This document shows, in pieces, positions 1 to 6,073 of a stretch of 19,575 nt of DNA. Where the stretch lies: positions 1 to 19,575 of the forward strand of contig CAYFUK010000021.1 in the NCBI GenBank assembly GCA_964346325.1, read 5' to 3'. How positions within the stretch are numbered: the first letter of the stretch is position 1; each line of letters begins with the position of its first letter. Under the pieces are notes generated by a model. The model saw only the letters and a list, made by a program, of their open reading frames with translations, ran no database searches and was not told the origin of the DNA. The DNA comes from JAUVDZ01 sp964346325. GTDB lineage: Bacteria; Patescibacteriota; Gracilibacteria; UBA1369; PNNO01. A program made the translations under genes and the position numbers.

Positions 1-30
1 TTAAATATAATTCTTTTGTTCACAATAAGT

Positions 31-360
31 TTACTCGCCGCCTGGATTTGGGGATTGTAGAATTTCATCCAAAGCAGCTTTTATTTTGCCCGTGGCAGCA
101 TGAAAATCCACACCTCTTTCTTCCAGGGCCCCTGACATTTTAGGCCCGAATTTTTCGGCAATAACCATGTGTATATTTTTATCCGCCAGCATTTTTGCAA
201 CGGAAAATCCCGCACCGCCACCGCCGAAACTGAACGGGTTATCGATTGCTTCAAGCAATTTTTTTGAATCGTCAAAAATAAGATAATAGGGCGCTCTGCC
301 GGCACGATCACTTATTGTTGAATCTTCATGTTTTTCGGTTGATGCTACTGCGATTTTCAT
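31..360 (-). CDS. NifX/NifB-type dinitrogenase FeMo-cofactor domain protein
   Basis: A 109-aa single-domain protein of the Nitro_FeMo-Co family (NifX, NafY and the NifB C-terminal domain). The opening beta-strand MKIAVAS, the segment ISDRAGRAPYYLIFD and the later IHMVIAEKFGPKMSGALEERG follow the usual family pattern. Members bind iron-sulfur or metal-cluster precursors; stand-alone copies in non-fixing anaerobes have unknown roles. No nif structural genes are visible, so nitrogen fixation should not be inferred. The start codon overlaps the stop of the upstream permease by 4 nt (ATGA), so the two are translationally coupled and the protein probably serves the permease pair. The family is clear; the function is open. 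Confidence 0.85.
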   Translation of the reverse strand: MKIAVASTEKHEDSTISDRAGRAPYYLIFDDSKKLLEAIDNPFSFGGGGAGFSVAKMLADKNIHMVIAEKFGPKMSGALEERGVDFHAATGKIKAALDEILQSPNPGGE

Positions 361-869
361 TTTTTTTCGGTTAATAATAATTTGTTTACAATGAATCCGT
401 TAAATACGGAGAAAACGATCATAAAAAAAGTAAGGATTATTACGAATAAATATCCGAAATAAAAAATCATCATCGGCAACATGGGTACTTTTATTGCACG
501 GTTATATAAAAAAACCGTTATAAGTGAATTGTTTGCTCCTTTTTCTTTAAGGTCGGATAAAAGGGGATACCACATATAAATCGGACCTGAAGATAAAATC
601 CCGAATAGAATTGCAAAAATATAACCTTTTATGCCCGATTCATGTCCAAGAATTTTAACAATTTTTTTTGAGCTTAATATCAGGTTAAATATAAAAATTA
701 AAACAAAAACCAGAACAAAAACAGGCAAAACCGATCTTAAAAGATTAAAAAAAGTATTAAACGAATCACTTATCAATCCGGGATTTGCAAAGAAAAATCC
801 TATATATAAAGCAATTACAATAATAAACAGTTTTTGATTTCCGCTTGTTTTTACTAAAAGATTTTTCAT
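357..869 (-). CDS. Half-size permease subunit B (ArsP/DUF318-like)
   Basis: A 170-aa polytopic membrane protein with about four to five hydrophobic segments (roughly residues 14-31, 43-66, 79-100, 117-160). The conserved-looking core is a glycine-rich turn, GILSSGPIYMWYPLL, followed by FLYNRAIKVPMLPMMI, which resembles one repeat of the predicted permease family PF03773 (ArsP/DUF318). At 170 aa it is about half the length of a full ArsP-type permease. Its start abuts the stop of the 141-aa subunit (TAATG, 1-nt overlap), and its TGA stop overlaps the NifX-like start. Substrate is unknown. I infer that it forms a heterodimeric transporter with its neighbour; family assignment is from motif memory. 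Confidence 0.65.
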   Translation of the reverse strand: MKNLLVKTSGNQKLFIIVIALYIGFFFANPGLISDSFNTFFNLLRSVLPVFVLVFVLIFIFNLILSSKKIVKILGHESGIKGYIFAILFGILSSGPIYMWYPLLSDLKEKGANNSLITVFLYNRAIKVPMLPMMIFYFGYLFVIILTFFMIVFSVFNGFIVNKLLLTEKK

Positions 870-1294
870 TAAAATAAGCTTAGTGTTACCATTGTTAATA
901 CGGAAATAACAATAGCGCTTATAAAAGCGACTATGTTTCGGTAAAAAGCGAATTTTCTGCCAAGCATTAAAGATTCCGCAGGAAGCTGCACAACTCCCAC
1001 GGTGACCCAGCTTAATATAAAAGCGGCTACCGCCACCAGTCCGACTCCCTGATCCAAAAGTTCTCCCCCGATTATATAACTGTTTAACGGGTTGCCTGCC
1101 GCTATGCTTCCAAAAACAGCCCCGATCACGGAATCCATAATTTGATTCTGAGTAAAAATTTTATTGTAAAACTCCTTTGGCACAGCATTTATAAAAAGAG
1201 CTATAAGCAGTAAAACGGATATCAAAATAAGTATGCTTCTTTTTAAAGCATTTAAAGTTTTAAGGCCCGCCTCTTTCAATTTTTTTGAATTCAT
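869..1294 (-). CDS. Half-size permease subunit A (ArsP/DUF318-like)
   Basis: A 141-aa membrane protein and the first gene of the three-gene operon. It has about four hydrophobic segments (residues 18-38, 52-70, 84-104, 116-140). The motif GSIAAGNPLNSYIIGGELL followed by AFILSWVTVGVVQLPAE corresponds in position to GILSSGPIYMWYPLL and TVFLYNRAIKVPMLP of the downstream subunit, so the two proteins look like paralogous halves of one transporter. Only 50 bp separate its start from the divergent SLH-CAP gene, so their promoters must overlap or lie back to back. No Shine-Dalgarno sequence is seen near the ATG. Transport substrate cannot be read from the sequence. Confidence 0.65.
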   Translation of the reverse strand: MNSKKLKEAGLKTLNALKRSILILISVLLLIALFINAVPKEFYNKIFTQNQIMDSVIGAVFGSIAAGNPLNSYIIGGELLDQGVGLVAVAAFILSWVTVGVVQLPAESLMLGRKFAFYRNIVAFISAIVISVLTMVTLSLF

Positions 1295-1344
1295 ACTATT
1301 AATAAACTATGCTTCTTATTTTTAATGTCAATAAATATTAAATT

Positions 1345-2469
1345 ATGAAAAAAACAACATCATTTATAATTGCGGTTTTTATATTTACTTCTTGTGCTTT
1401 TGCTTATTCCGATGTCTCGAACAATACCGCAATCGATTACATAACAGATTCCGGTATTGTTGAAGGGTACGAAGACGGGACTTTTCGTCCGTATAATAAG
1501 ATAAACCGGGCTGAATTCACAAAAATTTTAATAGAAGCCAAAACAGAAAAGAATCCCACTGAATATGCGGAAGCTTGTTTTAGTGATTTTGATGAATCGC
1601 AGTGGTTTGCATCTTATGTTTGTTATGCGAAATCGGAGGGCATAATAAGCGGATACCCGGATGGAAGTTTCGGTGCTGCAAATAATATTAATATGGCCGA
1701 GGCTTCGAAAATTCTGGTTAATGTCTTTGAGATTGAACATGTGCCGGGCCCGGGAAGCACCTGGTACAGCCCATATACAGACACTCTTATTGCAAATAAT
1801 TATGTTCCCGATTCCGTTAACCATGCCGATCAAAAAATCACGCGCGGTGAAACGGCCGAGATGATCTGGAGAATAATGGAAGAAAAGCACGATCAGCCGG
1901 CTGCGGAATCTATAGATAGTTCGCAATGCCAACCTTTGGGTGAAGATTTGCCCTCAAATATAAATATGAATAAAGTTCGCGAAGCATGGCTGGAGTGGTA
2001 CAACGAAGAACGCCGCTCACTCGGCCTGCACGAATATACATATAACGATCAACTAAACAGAACCGCCACTATCTGGAGCCGGACTTCCCGCGACCGCGGC
2101 TATATGGATCACAAACGCGACACATCAAGCGGTTATTACGATTTTTACGGAATTTTAGACTGGTTTAAAGAACTCGGACTGGAATTTCAAGACGATATGT
2201 TCAGTGAAAATATAGCCTGGGAAATGTACTATTGTGATGTTTCAGAGCCCGACTGCACACAACAAATGATTGATTCCGTGCGCAAGGGTTTTAATTTTTT
2301 TATTGGTGAAAAAGGCACTTCTTACACGGCACATTACGACAGCATGGTGAGCCCCGATTACAATATTATAGGTTTTGGAGTGGCAATTGATGACGAGGCC
2401 GACAAGTACTATTTAACCGTGCACTATGCAAAAGGCATAGCAAACGAACCAATGAGAATTTGCGATTAA
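1345..2469 (+). CDS. Secreted SLH-domain protein with C-terminal CAP (SCP-like) domain
   Basis: 374 aa. A Sec signal peptide (residues 1-20, ending CAFA) is followed by three S-layer homology repeats at about 22-70, 79-130 and 139-182, recognisable by GYEDGTFRPYNKINRAEF, GYPDGSFGAANNINMAEA and KITRGETAEMIWRI. A CAP/SCP domain follows at about 212-362, with NEERRSLGL, a central His (MDH, about 256), SENIAW (Glu about 288), HYDSM (His about 330) and a final YYLTVHYA strand. SLH repeats bind secondary wall polymers, so the protein should sit in the surface layer and display the CAP domain; bacterial CAP proteins have few proven activities. Start ATG is the first codon before the signal peptide; there is no clear Shine-Dalgarno. 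Confidence 0.9.
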   Translation: MKKTTSFIIAVFIFTSCAFAYSDVSNNTAIDYITDSGIVEGYEDGTFRPYNKINRAEFTKILIEAKTEKNPTEYAEACFSDFDESQWFASYVCYAKSEGIISGYPDGSFGAANNINMAEASKILVNVFEIEHVPGPGSTWYSPYTDTLIANNYVPDSVNHADQKITRGETAEMIWRIMEEKHDQPAAESIDSSQCQPLGEDLPSNINMNKVREAWLEWYNEERRSLGLHEYTYNDQLNRTATIWSRTSRDRGYMDHKRDTSSGYYDFYGILDWFKELGLEFQDDMFSENIAWEMYYCDVSEPDCTQQMIDSVRKGFNFFIGEKGTSYTAHYDSMVSPDYNIIGFGVAIDDEADKYYLTVHYAKGIANEPMRICD

Positions 2470-2479
2470 TCGATTTTAT

Positions 2480-2851
2480 ATGAAGGACGACTTTGAATGC
2501 CTGCGATGCGGAAATTGCTGCGAAACATATGCTGTAAATCTTCCCGGTGGTGCTCGAAAAGAAGCATTTACATTATGCGATCATCTAAGGCAGTCGGTTT
2601 TTAAAAAGGGAGTTTTAACAATGGCTTCATGCGAACTGCACGGTAAGCCCGAACAGCCCGATGTTTGCGACAAAACTTTTCGTACAGACAGCGTTTTAAG
2701 CGATTTTGAAGGGCCCTGCAAAATAGGCAAAACAGTTTGGTCAAGGAGGTCAGCCAGATATGGCGACGAAAGGATCCCTGAACGGGTGCGTAACGTTTTA
2801 GCTTATGCCGATGCCGATTCCGATGCCGACGATGCAAGAAAAAAGCGGTAA
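2480..2851 (+). CDS. YkgJ-type CxxCxxCC cysteine-cluster protein
   Basis: 123 aa. The N-terminus carries C-x2-C-G-x-C-C (Cys7, 10, 13, 14), followed by a spaced Cys, CELHGKPEQPDVC and a further Cys (GPCKIG). This is the pattern of the YkgJ/UPF0153 family, which chelates zinc or an iron-sulfur cluster and has no settled function. It lies 10 bp after the SLH-CAP gene and is probably co-transcribed with it. The C-terminus is basic and low-complexity (ADADSDADD), encoded by GATGCC-like hexamer repeats near 2808-2835, so the real domain probably ends around residue 90. The stop codon lies inside the stem of the terminator. Confidence 0.75.
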   Translation: MKDDFECLRCGNCCETYAVNLPGGARKEAFTLCDHLRQSVFKKGVLTMASCELHGKPEQPDVCDKTFRTDSVLSDFEGPCKIGKTVWSRRSARYGDERIPERVRNVLAYADADSDADDARKKR

Positions 2852-2877
2852 CTATAAATGAAGCACCGCTTTTTTTA
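2839..2877 (+). terminator. Rho-independent terminator after the YkgJ-type gene
   Basis: AAAAAAGCGGT (2839-2849) pairs perfectly with ACCGCTTTTTT (2865-2875), with a 15-nt loop and a T run continuing to 2876. The TAA stop of the upstream gene (2849-2851) begins in the last stem base. It also faces the convergent 127-aa gene, for whose minus-strand transcript the A/T-flanked stem can act in the other direction. Confidence 0.85.
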
Positions 2878-2911
2878 TGTTTTTGTGTATTATCTCTGGT
2901 GTCCCGAGTGT

Positions 2912-3295
2912 TTATCTATTCATGCCCATTCTTTTTCTTTGCCCCATTTGTGGTTGGTTTTGCTGGTTTTTTTGCATTTTAGCATGCATTTTTTTTTGCG
3001 GAAGTCCAAGTTCTTCAGCAATTTCACGAGCAGCCTGTCTGTGATTGTGCATTTCCTGAAATCTGCTGAAGTTATCTTCATTTATAACTTCCAATAAACG
3101 TTCAGGTGCAAGTTTCGCGAATGCTCGGTAGTCACCGTTTTCAACAGCGGTTTTCATTTCTTCCATGTGCTGTTGCATTGGCCTTTCAATGTTTTCGGGC
3201 CTTTTAACGTTGTCAGCTGATGCAATTAAGCTCAGACTTGAGAACGCGATTGCCGCCGCCAATGTTGTTGTTAGTAACCATTTTGATGTTTTCAT
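2912..3295 (-). CDS. Small secreted protein with M/Q/K-rich tail, predicted target of the adjacent ECF sigma factor
   Basis: 127 aa. A clear signal peptide (residues 1-27, ending IASA) is followed by a helical charged region, HMEEMKTAVENGDYRAFAKL through ARE IAEELGLP, and a tail rich in Met, Gln and Lys (about residues 100-127). I do not recognise a named family; the small, helical, Met/Gln-rich secreted build recalls periplasmic Spy/CpxP-like chaperones, but no LTxxQ motif is seen. Upstream, 3347-3380 carries a two-block promoter matching that of the ECF sigma gene at the same spacing, so this is likely a regulon member. Function is unknown. Confidence 0.7.
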   Translation of the reverse strand: MKTSKWLLTTTLAAAIAFSSLSLIASADNVKRPENIERPMQQHMEEMKTAVENGDYRAFAKLAPERLLEVINEDNFSRFQEMHNHRQAAREIAEELGLPQKKMHAKMQKNQQNQPQMGQRKRMGMNR

Positions 3296-3346
3296 TTTTG
3301 GTTTGGTTAGAAATATAAAATTAAGTATTAGCCGGCTTACACTTAT

Positions 3347-3380
3347 TACTACAATTTGCGTTTAAAATTTCTTTCAAAAA
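3347..3380 (-). promoter_or_regulatory. Predicted ECF-sigma promoter of the 127-aa secreted protein
   Basis: Read on the minus strand: TTTTTGAAAGAAA (plus 3368-3380), 13 bp, then TTGTAGTA (plus 3347-3354). Both blocks and the spacing are identical to those upstream of the ECF sigma gene (4858-4891), while the 13-bp spacer differs. The end of the second block is about 51 bp from the ATG. Confidence 0.6.
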
Positions 3381-3384
3381 TGTA

Positions 3385-3484
3385 NNNNNNNNNNNNNNNN
3401 NNNNNNNNNNNNNNNNNNNNNNNNNNNNNNNNNNNNNNNNNNNNNNNNNNNNNNNNNNNNNNNNNNNNNNNNNNNNNNNNNNNN
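3385..3484. other. Assembly gap of 100 N
   Basis: Exactly 100 unknown bases, the conventional placeholder for a gap of unknown size. The right edge is an 18-bp tandem repeat, which probably broke the assembly. The true length, the number of repeat copies and any small gene inside are unknown. Confidence 0.98.
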
Positions 3485-3545
3485 GGCTACCCCACAAAGC
3501 CAGGCTACCCCACAAAGCCTGGCTACCCCACATAGCCAGGCTACC
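3485..3545. repeat. 18-bp tandem repeat with palindromic cores
   Basis: Three full units of GGCTACCCCACAAAGCCW start at 3485, 3503 and 3521, with a partial fourth unit at 3539-3545. Unit junctions form the palindrome AGCCWGGCT (3498-3506, 3516-3524, 3534-3542), the centre alternating A, T, A. The array runs into the scaffold gap, so copy number is a minimum. The last copy supplies the TAG stop (3541-3543) of the membrane protein to the right. A reading frame across it on the minus strand gives a 6-residue repeat (xALWGS), but it crosses the N run and is not supported as a gene. Confidence 0.9.
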
Positions 3546-4272
3546 TCCCAAACCTTTTTTGGTTCAATCGGTCTTTTAGTACTTTTGCGGGTCTGAGGCT
3601 TTCTGCTTTAAATGCATCCTTTCCTTCAATCGAACCCACTGCAACAATAATATCGCCGTTTTTTATTTGCATGATTGGTGGAATCCGGGCATCACTTATA
3701 TCCACTTTCCATTTTTTCCCGCTTAAGTCATCCATAATAATCATTGAATCCCCATTTACTTTGATTATACGACCCGGCAAAACGCCCCTTTCCGGTGCAT
3801 GCCACACTTTCTCCCTGAATTCCTGAAATTCGCGGTATGGTGCAACTTTGTCTCTCATAAAGTTTTCCATTCCTTCCGCTGTTCTGTTGGCAAACATAAT
3901 ACTCCCCAAAATAAAAGAAATAACTATACTTAAAGCAAGAACAACCCACGGGCTCACTTTGTATCCTTTTTCTGTTTTTTCAAAAAGTTTAAAAGCGACA
4001 AAAACCATTAATCCGATAATCAAAATCCACATATAAGGCAAAACAATCAAAAATCCTCCAACAAAACCTCCCGGCAATCGTCCCAAAATTCCCCAGTCAT
4101 TTACAACAAACAGTTTATATAATCCCAAAGCAACCGCCGCACTTCCGATAAAAATACTTAAAGCAAACAAAAGCCATACAGCAATGTGCCCAAGTACAAA
4201 CATCCACTTTGGTAGAGGTTTTATATCTTTTTCATTTATTCTTTCGATTACATTTTTACTTATTTTGCTCAT
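3541..4272 (-). CDS. Polytopic membrane protein, probable anti-sigma factor
   Basis: 243 aa. A short basic cytosolic N-terminus (ISKNVIERINEKDIKPLPKW) is followed by about four membrane helices (around residues 24-42, 44-57, 67-97 as a hairpin, 106-127), then a soluble beta-rich C-terminal domain (about 131-243) with RIIKVNGDSMIIMDDLSGK and IKNGDIIVAVGSIEGKDAF, which looks like a small OB/SH3-like barrel. The start lies 17 nt inside the end of the ECF sigma gene, a coupling typical of sigma/anti-sigma pairs. Anti-sigma function rests on this context and topology; no named anti-sigma domain is seen. Its stop codon is provided by the repeat array. Confidence 0.65.
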   Translation of the reverse strand: MSKISKNVIERINEKDIKPLPKWMFVLGHIAVWLLFALSIFIGSAAVALGLYKLFVVNDWGILGRLPGGFVGGFLIVLPYMWILIIGLMVFVAFKLFEKTEKGYKVSPWVVLALSIVISFILGSIMFANRTAEGMENFMRDKVAPYREFQEFREKVWHAPERGVLPGRIIKVNGDSMIIMDDLSGKKWKVDISDARIPPIMQIKNGDIIVAVGSIEGKDAFKAESLRPAKVLKDRLNQKRFGR

Positions 4273-4822
4273 TATATAAGGTTTTAAATTTAGACTTTGC
4301 TCTGTGCAAGAGGGTTGCGACCGTCCCCGGCGGTTTTCTTAAAATATCCGAAATTTCTGCGTAATCTTTTTGTTCCAAATAATACAGAACCAACACATCC
4401 CGGTATTTAATTGGTAATTGGTCAAGAATTCTTCGTACTTGAGCAGCAGTTTCTTGTTGGATTGTTTCTTCTTCTATGTTTGTGTCGGATTGAATTATGT
4501 TAAGAAGATTTTGTTCATCCCGTTCATCGCTTTCGAGTGGTAGATCGCGCGAGCGTTTGATTTTTTTAATTTGGTTGATTGTCTCGTTATGTGCGATTCT
4601 GTAAGCCCATGATGAAAATTTTAATTTTGGATTAAAATTGTTCAGGTTTTTGTAGATTTTAATAAAAACTTCCTGCAAAATGTCTTCCGCTCGGTTTTGG
4701 GGAAGCGCAGTGAGCCTTTGGATATACCTTATAAGTTTAGGTTCATATCTCTCTACAAGCTCAGCGAATGCTTTTTCGTTCTTTGTCGATTTTTGTGCGA
4801 GTTTTTCATCAGAAATATACAA
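4256..4822 (-). CDS. ECF-type RNA polymerase sigma factor (first of two)
   Basis: 188 aa. Region 2 spans about residues 19-87, with the core-binding and -10 recognition segment AEDILQEVFIKIYKNL and FSSWAYRIAHNETINQIKK. Region 4 spans about 132-180, with LPIKYRDVLVLYYLEQKDYA and the HTH helix PPGTVATLLHRAKSKFK. There is no region 1 or 3, as in ECF factors. The likely start is TTG (4820-4822): no in-frame ATG lies between it and the upstream stop. The upstream promoter at 4858-4891 is duplicated in front of the 127-aa secreted protein gene, implying autoregulation. It overlaps the probable anti-sigma gene by 17 nt. Confidence 0.92.
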   Translation of the reverse strand: MYISDEKLAQKSTKNEKAFAELVERYEPKLIRYIQRLTALPQNRAEDILQEVFIKIYKNLNNFNPKLKFSSWAYRIAHNETINQIKKIKRSRDLPLESDERDEQNLLNIIQSDTNIEEETIQQETAAQVRRILDQLPIKYRDVLVLYYLEQKDYAEISDILRKPPGTVATLLHRAKSKFKTLYNEQNK

Positions 4823-4857
4823 TTGCAGGAATTTAAGGACACTTTCCTTTTATATAA

Positions 4858-4891
4858 TACTACAAAATTCCCTTGATGTTTCTTTCAAAAA
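4858..4891 (-). promoter_or_regulatory. Predicted autoregulatory ECF promoter of the sigma factor gene
   Basis: Minus strand: TTTTTGAAAGAAA (plus 4879-4891), 13 bp, TTGTAGTA (plus 4858-4865). The same blocks and spacing occur at 3347-3380. The block pair overlaps the -35/spacer region of the divergent DUF134 promoter, so the two promoters probably compete. Confidence 0.6.
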
Positions 4892-4922
4892 ATTTTATCA
4901 TAGTTATGAAATATGTTTCATA
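4873..4922 (+). promoter_or_regulatory. DUF134 promoter with inverted-repeat operator candidate
   Basis: TTGATG (4873-4878), a 17-bp spacer and TATCAT (4896-4901) resemble a housekeeping promoter. Immediately downstream, over the expected start point, lies the inverted repeat TATGAAATATGTTTCATA (4905-4922; arms of 7, spacer of 4). A site at that position would suit repression, possibly by the DUF134 protein itself; the regulator is inferred. Confidence 0.5.
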
Positions 4923-4933
4923 TTAATTATCAG

Positions 4934-5401
4934 ATGCCAAGACCACGAAAAAAAAGACGTATATGTAATAAATTATCTGTTAATTATTATAAACCGCAAG
5001 GTCTTGAACTTAATAAGTTGGAGGAAGTGGAATTATCGGATGATGAAGTTGAAGCAATGCGCTTAATAGATTACAAAGGTTTGAATATGGAAGAAGCATC
5101 GAGAGAGATGAATGTTTCGAAATCTACAATATGCAGGACGGTTAACGCGGGAAGGCACAAAATAGCAAAAGGAATTTTTAAAGGTCATGCAATTAGAATA
5201 TCATTTAACAATATTAATATGCCAAATTTTGACGGAACGGGCCCTGAAGGAAAAGGTCCACAAACCGGCAGGGGTTACGGAAAATGCAAAGCTGCGAAAA
5301 ATTCTCCTCAACCTCAACCTAATTTCTCTGCAAGAGGCAAAAGTTTTGGAAGAGGTAGAGGTTTTGGTAGTGGCCGCGGTTCAGGCCGTCCGAAAATTTA
5401 A
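4934..5401 (+). CDS. UPF0251/DUF134 helix-turn-helix protein with DUF5320-like glycine-rich tail
   Basis: 155 aa from the ATG at 4934, chosen because UPF0251 proteins characteristically begin MPRPRK; an in-frame ATG at 4913 would add seven residues and lies inside the inverted repeat. The DUF134 domain covers about residues 1-95: YYKPQGLELNKLEEVELSDD, then EEASREMNVSKSTICRTVN as the helix-turn-helix. It is followed by MPNFDGTGPEGKGPQTGRG with a Cys soon after, the signature of DUF5320, normally a separate small protein. The C-terminus is a Gly/Arg run (GRGRGFGSGRGSGR). DUF134, DUF5320 and NifX-like genes often occur together in anaerobes; here the first two are fused and a NifX-like gene lies about 4.6 kb to the left. 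Convergent with the lipoprotein gene, 3 bp apart. Confidence 0.85.
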   Translation: MPRPRKKRRICNKLSVNYYKPQGLELNKLEEVELSDDEVEAMRLIDYKGLNMEEASREMNVSKSTICRTVNAGRHKIAKGIFKGHAIRISFNNINMPNFDGTGPEGKGPQTGRGYGKCKAAKNSPQPQPNFSARGKSFGRGRGFGSGRGSGRPKI

Positions 5402-5404
5402 TCT

Positions 5405-6055
5405 TTACGGATTCATACTGCTTATTATCTCTTCAGCCGTTTCTATAAGCCTTTCCTGCTCAGGAGTAAGACTTGATTCATCAAGGGCGGCTTTCATTTC
5501 TTCGTACGACGGATTTTCGCCCAGTTGTTTTTGGAAATCTTCCGTATATAAATCCACCCATACTTCCGCTTGCGGCCAATCACTGTTTTCGCGTTCGTAA
5601 TAGTATTTTTTTGCTATTCCTATGCCACCCATTTTGTCAGTAAGGTAGTATGATGTTATTCCCTCCGGCTCTTCTTTGCAGCCGAAGACTTCTCCGATTG
5701 GTGATTCGCCTTTATCGCATGCGTTTTCAAGAGGGAAGTAAGGTGCGTCCCATTCCTCCGCCATAAAATCTTCATATTCTTCGTTTTCAAAAGTAAATCT
5801 TATTATTGGCTTTAATTGCCCGTTTGAAAGGTAGTCTTCTCCGAACAAAGCATAAATACGAGGTTCTTTGTTCGGTTTTCTTCTTATTTCCATATGAAAA
5901 TGTTTTGGGACCTGCATGCTTACTTTGGCGGCGTCAATTTCAAGTTCCTGATATTCCGCAATGCTGTCTGTTGTTTTTGATTCAGTTGCAGGCTCCGAAG
6001 GTGTGCATCCCGCTAAAACAACAACCAAAATAAATAATAAACTTAATTTTTTCAT
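5405..6055 (-). CDS. Lipoprotein of unknown function
   Basis: 216 aa. A lipoprotein signal peptide with lipobox LAGC (Cys17) is followed by a Thr/Ser/Glu linker and an alpha/beta-looking domain rich in acidic residues. No family is recognised. It begins 18 bp after the stop of the alpha-2-macroglobulin gene and is probably the last gene of the sigma-macroglobulin-lipoprotein operon, so it may assist the macroglobulin at the membrane surface. There are two further Cys residues (NACDKGE and FGCKEE) in the mature part that could form a disulfide. No terminator separates it from the convergent DUF134 gene. Confidence 0.75.
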   Translation of the reverse strand: MKKLSLLFILVVVLAGCTPSEPATESKTTDSIAEYQELEIDAAKVSMQVPKHFHMEIRRKPNKEPRIYALFGEDYLSNGQLKPIIRFTFENEEYEDFMAEEWDAPYFPLENACDKGESPIGEVFGCKEEPEGITSYYLTDKMGGIGIAKKYYYERENSDWPQAEVWVDLYTEDFQKQLGENPSYEEMKAALDESSLTPEQERLIETAEEIISSMNP

Positions 6056-6073
6056 AATTTTTAAGATTAAATT

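Noticed and set aside
31..360. NifX-like gene as evidence for nitrogen fixation
   Set aside because: Stand-alone members of this domain family are common in non-fixing anaerobes, and no nifHDK or nifB is in the window.
2858..3097. 79-aa plus-strand frame after the YkgJ-type gene
   Set aside because: It starts inside the terminator loop and is antisense to the 127-aa secreted protein gene, which has a signal peptide and promoter.
3321..3551. Minus-strand reading frame with a 6-residue repeat (xALWGS)
   Set aside because: It crosses the 100-N gap, and its repeat is just the translation of the 18-bp palindromic array; only a handful of known codons lie on either side.
4913..4933. Upstream ATG for the DUF134 gene
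   Set aside because: It would add MFHINYQ before the canonical MPRPRK start and place the start codon inside the inverted repeat and at the predicted transcription start.
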